From positions 186,001-250,000 of the forward strand of contig NZ_FONQ01000002.1 in assembly GCF_900112975.1 (NCBI RefSeq): 64,000 bases of DNA, written 5' to 3'. Below, piece after piece: positions 34,924-42,019 of the stretch (positions are counted from its first letter, which is position 1; each line of letters begins with the position of its first letter). Below the pieces are notes generated by a model that ran no database searches, was not told where the DNA came from, and was given only the letters and a program-made list of their open reading frames with translations. Both the position numbers and the translations under genes were made by a program. The DNA comes from Flavobacterium xueshanense (GTDB taxonomy: Bacteria; Bacteroidota; Bacteroidia; Flavobacteriales; Flavobacteriaceae).

Positions 34924-35029
34924 GGAGCTATTTAGCTTCGCTGAATCTTCGATGTCCAGCTATTCGTTTCAATCTTTTTTCCCGCTGAAAAAAGCGGATA
35001 AAAAAGGATTTCCACTGCTCTCTGGGCTA
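34924..35029 (-). ncRNA. Structured repeat, copy 2 (with an insertion)
   Basis: Read on the minus strand it begins TAGCCCAGAGAG and ends AATAGCTCC, matching copy 1 at 5446-5525. The central stem is CTTTTTT/AAAAAAG plus CCGC/GCGG. About 22 extra bases containing GATTCAGCGAAGC lie before the 3' end. The outer pair CCAG/CTGG is kept. Confidence 0.55.
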
Positions 35030-35056
35030 GAAAAGGTTTTATGCTAAAAAGATGTG

Positions 35057-35064
35057 TATATTTG
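35057..35064 (+). promoter_or_regulatory. -7 box upstream of the broken lipoprotein gene
   Basis: TATATTTG, 42 bp before the ATG at 35107. Confidence 0.45.
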
Positions 35065-35106
35065 ATAATTGCTACCAATAAAAAGCAATTTATACATTTA
35101 ACACCT

Positions 35107-35586
35107 ATGAAACATTTTTTCACATTCATATCTTTGCTCTCACTAGCATCTTGTAATTCAATAGTTAAAGATACATATCAAAAAGTTAGTCTTAAGAATT
35201 ATGCAGAAGAAGCCATAAAGGATTAGTTACTTGGAGCCAGTCCAATAGTAGTCATCTCAAAAGAATCAGTCAAAATATATTCCAAAATGAAATTAAATCA
35301 TCCTGTATTATCTAATCTAAATAGAAAAGGTCTAGTCATTATTCCAAAAAATTCAGATGTGATTGAAGATATTTTCGATGTCGAAAGTAAATTAAATGGA
35401 GTAATCGTTTTCATGGAAGCACACGAACTAAAACCAGATTTTAAAAAGTTACGATATGTACTAAATGGAAAAGAAATTGGAAAATCTGTATCAGATTCAA
35501 TTGATATGAAAAATATAAAAAGTTTTGTAGTAATTCAAAAATGGAATACCAATCAATGTGTTGCTTTTTTAAATACTAAATACTAA
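35107..35586 (+). pseudogene. Lipoprotein gene interrupted by an in-frame TAG
   Basis: ATG at 35107 opens MKHFFTFISLLSLASC, a signal peptide with a lipobox Cys at residue 16, and the frame reaches NYAEEAIKD before TAG at 35224-35226. Reading on in the same frame without any shift gives LLGASPIVVISKESVK and then 99 more codons to TAA at 35584-35586. The two pieces are therefore one gene of about 159 codons with one nonsense change. The C-terminal half is not a separate gene, because it lacks a signal peptide and has no promoter. The family is unidentified. Confidence 0.65.
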
Positions 35587-35762
35587 AAATAGTATATTAA
35601 AATTTAGATAAAACAATATCTATCTTCGTTCTTACTTAAAATAAGTAATAATTTTAAAAAATGAAAATAAACTACTGATAATTAGCATACTGTTCATGTT
35701 CTTATAGTCTTGTAATAAAAAAAGACAACACTAATGGTGAAAATCATAATATTACAATTGCT

Positions 35763-35930
35763 CCCCGCTGCCGCACGAATCCTTTCGTGTGGCTCGAAGC
35801 GATAATTCCAATTTTGGAAAACTAACCATTTTATTTATCACTAATACCCCGCTCACGCACGAATCCTTTCATCCGGCTCGAAGCGGTAATTACGATTTTG
35901 GAAAACAAACATTCTATTTTTCACTAATGC
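35763..35930. repeat. 84-bp tandem repeat, two copies
   Basis: The units at 35763-35846 and 35847-35930 share CCCCGCT, CGCACGAATCCTTTC, GGCTCGAAGCG, ATTTTGGAAAAC and TCACTAAT. The first can fold (GCACGAA with TTCGTGT), but the second has lost part of that pairing. They lead straight into structured repeat copy 3. Confidence 0.75.
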
Positions 35931-35932
35931 CC

Positions 35933-36011
35933 TAGCCCAGATTGCAGCGGCATCCTCTTGTTGTAGCAATAGCGGAAACAAGAGATATAGCGAAAAGCTG
36001 GAAATAGCTCC
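35933..36011 (+). ncRNA. Structured repeat, copy 3
   Basis: It begins TAGCCCAGATTGCAG and ends GGAAATAGCTCC. The central helix is CTCTTGTT/AACAAGAG around a 14-nt loop, and the outer CCAG/CTGG pairing is kept. It ends about 80 bp before the trhO promoter. Confidence 0.55.
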
Positions 36012-36090
36012 CAAAAAATTAAACCATTAAGACATTACGGTAAATTAAGCATGTGTTGTTATTGTTTTTGAACCTTAGTTCCTTCAAAAC

Positions 36091-36122
36091 TTTGCTCCTC
36101 TGAACCTTTTTCCATACTTTTG
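36091..36122 (+). promoter_or_regulatory. trhO promoter
   Basis: TTTG at 36091-36094, 20 nt, then TACTTTTG at 36115-36122; the ATG follows 37 bp later. Confidence 0.75.
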
Positions 36123-36159
36123 CAAAAAATATATTTCTCAACTTAAAACTGTTTATAGC

Positions 36160-37515
36160 ATGCAACTGTATAACACATTAAGCGCAGAGGAAAGAGCCAT
36201 CATGATTGATGATGCCGGAAAACAACGTCTTACGCTGTCTTTCTATGCTTATGCGCAAATCTCAAATCCAACACAATTTCGTAACAAATTATTTCTAGCG
36301 TGGAACTCACTTGAAGTTCTGGGTAGAATTTATGTAGCCAGTGAGGGAATCAATGCCCAATTATCATTGCCTGCGGATAATTTTTATGCGTTCAAAGATA
36401 CTATTGAAGTCTATGATTTCATGAAAGGAATCCGATTAAATATTGCCGTAGAACAAGACGATCATTCGTTTTTGAAACTTACCGTAAAAGTCCGTGATAA
36501 GATTGTGGCTGACGGTTTAGCCGATGAAACTTTTGATGTAACAAATATCGGAATTCATTTAAAAGCTAAGGAATTCAACGAATTACTCGACGATCCAAAC
36601 ACGATTGTAGTTGATATGCGAAATCATTACGAAAGTGAAATTGGACATTTTACCAAAGCTATCAAACCAGATGTGGATACTTTTCGTGAAAGTTTACCCA
36701 TCATCGAAGAACAACTTGCGGAACACAAACAAGACAAAAAACTATTGATGTATTGCACCGGGGGAATCCGTTGCGAGAAAGCCAGCGCTTATTTCAAACA
36801 CAAAGGTTTTGAAAATGTGTACCAACTCGAAGGCGGAATTATTGAATACACACGTCAGGTAAAAGCCGAAGGATTAGAAAGTAAATTCATTGGAAAAAAC
36901 TTCGTATTTGATCATCGCTTGGGCGAAAGAATCACGGACGATATTGTTTCGCAATGCCATCAATGTGGCGCGCCGTGTGATGTGCATACGAATTGCGTGA
37001 ACGAAGGCTGTCATTTACTTTTCATCCAATGTGACTCTTGCAAAGAAAAAATGGAAGGTTGCTGTTCTGCAGAATGTGTGAGTGTCATTCGCTTGCCGGA
37101 AGAAGAACAAAAAGCCATTCGAAGAGGCATTAAAAACGGAAATAAGATTTTCAAAAAAGGAAAATCAGACGTCTTGACTTTCAAAAATAACGAAGAAACT
37201 CATGGAGTTTTTGTTGCAGAAAAACCAAAAACTGCCGTTAAAAAAGAACCTAAGATTAAGAAAATGTATATTGGAAAAGGAACTCACTTTTTTCCAAAAC
37301 CAAGTATTGGTCAGTTTTTAATTGAAGAAAACGAAATCAAAATTGGCGATACGATTCTAATAAAAGGCGCCACAACCGGCGAACAAAAAATAGTAATCAA
37401 AGAAATGCTTGTTAACGATTTAGAAAAAGAAAAAGCAGTTTCTGGAGATACTTGTACCTTCAAATTACCGTTCCGGATTCGATTATCTGATAAATTATAT
37501 AAAATTGTAGATTAG
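36160..37515 (+). CDS. trhO: TrhO-type tRNA uridine-34 hydroxylase fused to a U32 C-terminal domain
   Basis: 451 residues. The TrhO (YceA/UPF0176) N-terminal fold at about 1-120 is followed by a rhodanese domain with the active Cys199 in YCTGGIRCEKA, and by a Cys-rich zinc-type region (about 266-307: CHQCGAPC, CDSCKEKMEGCC). TrhO uses O2 to make 5-hydroxyuridine at position 34 of tRNAs. E. coli TrhO ends near residue 350. Here a linker and residues 369-451 match the C-terminal domain of the TrhP-type neighbour (GKGTHFFPK, KLPFRIRLSDKLYKIV; about 54 of 84 identical by hand). A Y1 transposase gene starts 22 bp downstream. Confidence 0.9.
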   Translation: MQLYNTLSAEERAIMIDDAGKQRLTLSFYAYAQISNPTQFRNKLFLAWNSLEVLGRIYVASEGINAQLSLPADNFYAFKDTIEVYDFMKGIRLNIAVEQDDHSFLKLTVKVRDKIVADGLADETFDVTNIGIHLKAKEFNELLDDPNTIVVDMRNHYESEIGHFTKAIKPDVDTFRESLPIIEEQLAEHKQDKKLLMYCTGGIRCEKASAYFKHKGFENVYQLEGGIIEYTRQVKAEGLESKFIGKNFVFDHRLGERITDDIVSQCHQCGAPCDVHTNCVNEGCHLLFIQCDSCKEKMEGCCSAECVSVIRLPEEEQKAIRRGIKNGNKIFKKGKSDVLTFKNNEETHGVFVAEKPKTAVKKEPKIKKMYIGKGTHFFPKPSIGQFLIEENEIKIGDTILIKGATTGEQKIVIKEMLVNDLEKEKAVSGDTCTFKLPFRIRLSDKLYKIVD

Positions 37516-37536
37516 TGGAAATTTAAAACTAATTAT

Positions 37537-37977
37537 ATGCCGCATTCTTTTAATAAAATATGGATTCATGCTATTTGGGCAACCAAAAATCGTCAGGAAT
37601 TAATAGATTTTTCAATAGAGAAACAAGTATATGAATACATCCGAGAGGAATTAATTGACTTTGGATGTCCCGTCAGAATCATTAATGGAATGCCGGATCA
37701 TGTTCACGCCTTATTTTTATTAAATCCACAAAAATCAATTGCAGATGTAATAAAACAAATTAAAGGCAGCTCCTCACATTCTATAAATGGAGAGAATTTA
37801 ATGCTTGAAAAATTTGCTTGGCAAACAGGTTATGCCGCTTATTCCGTTAGTGAATTTCAATTAGAAGCCGTTTATAATTATATAAAGAATCAAAAGCAAC
37901 ATCATTTAAAGAAAAATTCTCAAGATGAATATGACGAATTTATAAAATTACATGGATTAAACTCTTCCCACGATTGA
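37537..37977 (+). CDS. IS200/RAYT-type Y1 transposase
   Basis: 146 residues. The HuH motif is PDHVHALFLL, and the catalytic Tyr lies in VYNYIKNQKQHH. The gene starts 21 bp after trhO, leaving no room for a typical IS200 left end. Its last codons (SSHD and TGA) lie in the first, degenerate unit of the downstream REP-like array, so it is probably a resident RAYT-like protein rather than an independent IS. Such enzymes nick and join single-stranded DNA at REP hairpins. Confidence 0.85.
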   Translation: MPHSFNKIWIHAIWATKNRQELIDFSIEKQVYEYIREELIDFGCPVRIINGMPDHVHALFLLNPQKSIADVIKQIKGSSSHSINGENLMLEKFAWQTGYAAYSVSEFQLEAVYNYIKNQKQHHLKKNSQDEYDEFIKLHGLNSSHD

Positions 37978-38599
37978 AACGTAATCTATGCACAAAATGA
38001 GAACAAACATGAAACCATAGCCAACCGTTTCAACGGTTGGAGACAATCGTGGGGAAACAATTTTTGAAAAACAATGTGGTGATTCATGTATTGATTCATA
38101 CGATAACCACGGTTGAAACCGTCGGCTATGTGCAAAATGAGTCAAGCATTAAAACATAACCAACCATTTCAACGGTTGGAGACAATCGTGGAGAAACAAT
38201 TATAAAAAAAACAATCTGGTGATTCATTACGTCCATTACGTTCCCCACAGTTGAAACCGTGGGCTGTGTTTAAAACACACACAAACCATAGCCAACCGTT
38301 TCAACGGTTGGAGACAATCGTGGGGAAACAATTTTTGAAAAACGATGTGGTGATTCATGTATTGATTCATACGATAACCACGGTTGAAACCGTGGGCTAC
38401 GTGCAAAATGAGCCAAGCATTAAAACATAACCAACCGTTTTAACGGTTGGAGACAATCGTGGGGGAACAATTTTTGAAAAACAATGTGGTGATTCATGTA
38501 TTGATTCATACGTTACCCACGGTTGAAACCGTGGGCTATGTGCAAAATGAGTCAAGCATTAAAACATAACCAACCATTTCAACGGTTGGAGACAATCAT
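37966..38599. repeat. Tandem REP/BIME-like array, about 139-bp period
   Basis: Two hairpins alternate. H1 is CCAACCGTTTCAACGGTTGG at 38021, 38160, 38292, 38431 and 38570 (starts; some copies have one changed base). H2 is CCCACGGTTGAAACCGTGGG at about 38106, 38244, 38377 and 38516, with a degenerate copy at 37968. H1 resembles the reverse complement of H2, so they form inverted pairs. The spacers between them (GATTCATGTATTGATTCATA and others) are also repeated. There is no gene in this 636-bp stretch. Confidence 0.9.
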
Positions 38600-38613
38600 A
38601 AGAAAAAAATAAA

Positions 38614-39855
38614 ATGACATCGAATAACAAAATAGAACTTATGGCTCCCGCTGGGAACTTTGAGTCGCTTCAAGCCGGATTAGACAATGGTGCAGATTCT
38701 ATTTACTTTGGCGTAGAGCAATTGAACATGCGCGCCAGAGCCACCGTGAATTTCACCATGGACGATTTACCGGAAATTGCCAAACGTTGCGAAGCTAAAA
38801 ATGTTCGAAGTTACTTGACCTTGAACACTATAATTTACGATCACGATTTATCCGTCGTAAAAACCTTATTGAACAAAGCCAAAGATGCGAATATCACTGC
38901 GGTGATTGCTTCTGATCAAGCGGTCATCGCTATGGCGAGAGGCATCGGAATGGAGGTCCATATTTCAACTCAATTAAATGTGACCAACATTGAAACCATA
39001 AAATTCTACAGTTTATTTGCAGACACGATGGTTTTAAGTCGGGAATTGAGTTTACGACAAGTAAAAAGCATCACCGCTCAAATCGAAAAAGAACAAATTA
39101 AAGGCCCAAACGGAAACTTAGTGGAAATTGAAATTTTTGGTCATGGTGCTTTGTGTATGGCAGTTTCAGGAAAATGTTATTTGAGTTTACACTCCAATAA
39201 TTCCTCCGCCAATCGTGGTGCGTGTAAACAAAATTGCCGCAAGAAATACACTGTTATAGATCAGGAAACCGGTTTTGAAATCGAAGTCGACAACGAATAT
39301 TTAATGTCTCCAAAAGATTTATGCACTTTAGATTTTTTGGACCAAGTCATTGATTCCGGTATTAAGGTATTAAAAATTGAAGGCCGTGGCCGTGCTCCTG
39401 AATATGTTGCCACCGTTATCAAAACGTATTGCGAAGCCATTGAAAGTTATTATGAAGATTCATTTTCTAAAGAAAAAGTAGCAGATTGGATGGAAGCTTT
39501 AAACACGGTTTATAATCGTGGTTTTTGGTCCGGTTATTATCTCGGACAAGAATTGGGCGAATGGAGTGATGTTTCCGGATCTATGGCTACACAGAAAAAA
39601 GTCTATGTAGGAAAAGGAACCCATTATTTCCCGAAAGCCAACATTGGTCAATTCAAAATTGAAGCTTACGATATCAAAATTGGAGATAAAATTTTGGTAA
39701 CAGGCCCAAGCACCGGAGCGCAGGAAATGATTATCAACGAAATGTTTGTCAATGATATTACGGCTGACAAAGCCACCAAAGGCGATGATTGCACTTTAAA
39801 ATTACCTTTCAGAATCCGAATGTCGGACAAATTATATAAAATTGTGGAAGCCTAA
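38614..39855 (+). CDS. U32-family protein, TrhP-type tRNA hydroxylase
   Basis: 413 residues. It opens MAPAGNFESLQAGLDNGADS, the U32 TIM-barrel start, and continues with GALCMAVSGKCYLSLHSNN and RGACKQNCRKKY, whose four Cys probably hold an iron-sulphur cluster. The C-terminal domain (about 330-413) has GKGTHYFPK and KLPFRIRMSDKLYKIV. TrhP-type proteins make 5-hydroxyuridine-34 using prephenate. I cannot exclude the related RlhA role (23S rRNA C2501 hydroxylation). Its stop overlaps the ferredoxin start by one base. Confidence 0.85.
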   Translation: MTSNNKIELMAPAGNFESLQAGLDNGADSIYFGVEQLNMRARATVNFTMDDLPEIAKRCEAKNVRSYLTLNTIIYDHDLSVVKTLLNKAKDANITAVIASDQAVIAMARGIGMEVHISTQLNVTNIETIKFYSLFADTMVLSRELSLRQVKSITAQIEKEQIKGPNGNLVEIEIFGHGALCMAVSGKCYLSLHSNNSSANRGACKQNCRKKYTVIDQETGFEIEVDNEYLMSPKDLCTLDFLDQVIDSGIKVLKIEGRGRAPEYVATVIKTYCEAIESYYEDSFSKEKVADWMEALNTVYNRGFWSGYYLGQELGEWSDVSGSMATQKKVYVGKGTHYFPKANIGQFKIEAYDIKIGDKILVTGPSTGAQEMIINEMFVNDITADKATKGDDCTLKLPFRIRMSDKLYKIVEA

Positions 39856-40085
39856 TGGTTATTGTTACGTTACAAAGGGACAAATGCATTGGCTGTAATT
39901 ATTGTGTTGAAATGGCGCCGGTTCAATTTCAAATGTCCAAGAAAGACGGGAAATCAGTTTTGATCCATTCGCAAAACGCCAAAGGTTTTTTTACTTTAAA
40001 ATCAAATGACCACACGATTGTTGAAAGTTGCGAATTGGCTGCAAAAGCCTGTCCAGTTAAAATAATTTCGGTGAAAGAAACCTAA
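39855..40085 (+). CDS. Single-cluster [4Fe-4S]-type ferredoxin
   Basis: 76 residues with CIGCNYC (Cys11, 14, 17) and CP at Cys66, the pattern of one 4Fe-4S cluster, plus Cys59. It overlaps the stop of the U32 gene by one base (TAATGG), so it is translationally coupled and probably gives electrons to that enzyme. From memory, E. coli links a small ferredoxin (YfhL) to the TrhP route. A terminator follows. Confidence 0.88.
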   Translation: MVIVTLQRDKCIGCNYCVEMAPVQFQMSKKDGKSVLIHSQNAKGFFTLKSNDHTIVESCELAAKACPVKIISVKET

Positions 40086-40113
40086 ATTTTTTATTAAAAA
40101 TAGATTTAGAGTC

Positions 40114-40148
40114 AACCCATTACAAGCTGATTCGTAATGGGTTTTTTT
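40114..40148 (+). terminator. Terminator of the TrhP-ferredoxin unit
   Basis: AACCCATTAC pairs with GTAATGGGTT across a 10-nt loop and is followed by seven T. It lies 28 bp after the ferredoxin stop. Confidence 0.9.
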
Positions 40149-40272
40149 ATTAAAAATTTATGGTTTATTGGCGCAGATAGGCATTGTGCCGTAAAATTAA
40201 AAAATACTATCTTTACGCTTTAAACGTTTTAAGAACTTAAGTTGTGCTCGTCGCAACACTATATATAAAATT

Positions 40273-41547
40273 ATGGCATGTACAAGTTGTTCAACTTCTG
40301 ATGGTGGCGCACCTAAGGGTTGTAAAAATAATGGGACTTGCGGCACCGATAGCTGCAATAAATTAACGGTTTTCGATTGGCTTTCTAATATGAGTTTGCC
40401 TAATGGTGACGCCCCTTTTGACTGTGTTGAGGTACGTTTCAAAAACGGAAGAAAAGAATTTTACCGCAATACCGAAAAATTAACTTTAAGCATGGGCGAC
40501 ATCGTTGCTACTGTTGCTTCCCCGGGTCATGATATAGGAATTGTTACTTTGACAGGAGAATTAGTTAAAATTCAAATGAAGAAAAAAGGAGCCAATTACT
40601 TGGGTACTGAAATTCCAAAAATTTACAGAAAAGCATCCCAAAAAGATATTGACATTTGGTCTACAGCAAGGGACAAAGAAGAGCCGATGAAGGTTCGCGC
40701 ACGGGAACTGGCGATTGCTCAAAAACTGGAAATGAAAATTTCGGATATTGAATTTCAAGGGGATGGGTCAAAAGCTACGTTTTATTACACTGCAAATGAC
40801 CGTATTGACTTTCGTGCGTTGATTAAAGATTTCGCTAAAGAATTCAGTACCCGAATAGAAATGAAACAAGTAGGTTTCCGTCAGGAAGCAGCTCGTTTAG
40901 GCGGGATTGGTTCTTGCGGAAGAGAATTGTGCTGTTCTACTTGGTTGACGGATTTTAGAAGTGTAAACACCTCAGCGGCTCGTTACCAACAACTGTCTTT
41001 AAATCCACAAAAATTGGCTGGACAATGCGGAAAATTAAAATGCTGCTTGAATTATGAGTTGGATACTTACATGGATGCGTTGAAAGATTTTCCGGATTTC
41101 GAAACAAAACTGGTAACCGAAAAAGGAGATGCCATTTGCCAGAAACAAGATATTTTTAAAGGTTTAATGTGGTTTGCTTATACGAATAATTTCGCCAATT
41201 GGCATGTTCTAAAAATTGATCAGGTCAAAGAAATTGTTGCTGAAAACAAACTAAAAAACAAAGTTACATCGTTAGAAGATTATGCTATCGAGCTAATTGT
41301 TGAGCCAGAGAAAAACTTCAATAACGCGATGGGCCAGGAAAGTCTAACTCGTTTTGACCAACCTAAAGCAAAGAAAAAACCGAATAAAAAACGCAAACCG
41401 GCTAGTGAAAATGCAATTGTTGCCAACAATAACAAACCCGAAAACAACAATAGAACTACAAGTAATATCCGCCAAACTCCGGCAGAAAAAAAACCTGCAG
41501 AGCCAAGAAAACCAATAATTATTACTAAAAATGTGGATAAAAAATAG
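40273..41547 (+). CDS. PSP1-domain protein (RicT-like)
   Basis: 424 residues. The Cys-rich N terminus has CTSCSTSDGGAPKGCKNNGTCG. The PSP1 domain runs from about 50 to 330 with GIGSCGRELCCSTWL and QCGKLKCCLNYELD, the Cys patches that hold an iron-sulphur cluster in RicT of B. subtilis. The C-terminal tail (about 355-424) is Lys/Asn-rich and probably disordered. RicT acts in an RNase Y-linked complex in Firmicutes; the role in Flavobacteria is unknown. It overlaps gldH by 17 bp. Confidence 0.88.
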   Translation: MACTSCSTSDGGAPKGCKNNGTCGTDSCNKLTVFDWLSNMSLPNGDAPFDCVEVRFKNGRKEFYRNTEKLTLSMGDIVATVASPGHDIGIVTLTGELVKIQMKKKGANYLGTEIPKIYRKASQKDIDIWSTARDKEEPMKVRARELAIAQKLEMKISDIEFQGDGSKATFYYTANDRIDFRALIKDFAKEFSTRIEMKQVGFRQEAARLGGIGSCGRELCCSTWLTDFRSVNTSAARYQQLSLNPQKLAGQCGKLKCCLNYELDTYMDALKDFPDFETKLVTEKGDAICQKQDIFKGLMWFAYTNNFANWHVLKIDQVKEIVAENKLKNKVTSLEDYAIELIVEPEKNFNNAMGQESLTRFDQPKAKKKPNKKRKPASENAIVANNNKPENNNRTTSNIRQTPAEKKPAEPRKPIIITKNVDKK

Positions 41548-42010
41548 CGCTTTACTTCTTTTAACGGTGATTCTTTTTTCTTCTTGTGATAAAAAAAGAG
41601 TTTTTGATGAATATAAATCTGTTGGTAGTGCTTGGCACAAAGACAGCATTGTAAAGTTCAATTTACCGGAATTAGACTCAACAAAACGATATAATTTATT
41701 TGTAAATTTAAGAGCCAACAACGATTATTTATACAATAATTTGTTTTTGATTGTAGCGATGGAATTGCCAAATGGTTTTACAAAAGTGGATACACTTGAA
41801 TACCAAATGGCAGACCCGGATGGAACATTGTTAGGTAACGGTTTCTCAGATTTAAAAGAAAGCAAACTCTTTTACAAAGAAAATGTAAGGTTCAAATCAA
41901 AATACAAAGTGTATATCAAACAGGCAGTTAGAGAAAACGGCAAAGTTCCCGGTGTAACGGATTTGGATGGAATTACAGAGGTAGGTTTTAGAATAGAAAA
42001 AAAAGAATAA
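41531..42010 (+). CDS. gldH: Gliding motility lipoprotein GldH
   Basis: 159 residues with a lipobox (ALLLLTVILFSSCD; Cys at residue 19) and the GldH pattern AWHKDSIVKFNLPE, YNLFVNLRANNDYLYNNLFLIV and DLDGITEVGFRI. GldH is a lipoprotein needed for gliding and probably for the linked type 9 secretion in Flavobacteria. It starts inside the end of the PSP1 gene and is followed 9 bp later by PBP1A, so the three form one operon. Confidence 0.92.
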   Translation: MWIKNSALLLLTVILFSSCDKKRVFDEYKSVGSAWHKDSIVKFNLPELDSTKRYNLFVNLRANNDYLYNNLFLIVAMELPNGFTKVDTLEYQMADPDGTLLGNGFSDLKESKLFYKENVRFKSKYKVYIKQAVRENGKVPGVTDLDGITEVGFRIEKKE

Positions 42011-42019
42011 AATAGTATT

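Larger units (their letters stand above)
35587..36090. other. Decayed intergenic region with lipoprotein relic and repeats
   Basis: No intact gene. At 35661 an ATG is followed by stops, but shifting frame gives IISILFMFL then SCNKKR, the remains of a lipobox, so this may be a dead lipoprotein gene. Two 84-bp tandem units follow at 35763-35930, then structured repeat copy 3. Confidence 0.55.

Noticed and set aside
34924-35029. tRNA or riboswitch in the repeat elements
   Set aside because: No cloverleaf, CCA or anticodon arm, and copies lie both upstream and downstream of unrelated genes on either strand.
35287-35586. Separate 99-aa gene
   Set aside because: It is in the same frame as the upstream lipoprotein fragment with only a TAG between, and it has no promoter or signal of its own.
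37957-38145. 62-codon minus-strand frame in the hairpin array
   Set aside because: It is made of repeat hairpins, so codon content is set by the repeat, not by protein function.
37966-38599. Possible CRISPR array
   Set aside because: The period is about 139 bp, repeats are palindromic in alternating types, and the spacers are themselves repeated. No cas genes are near.
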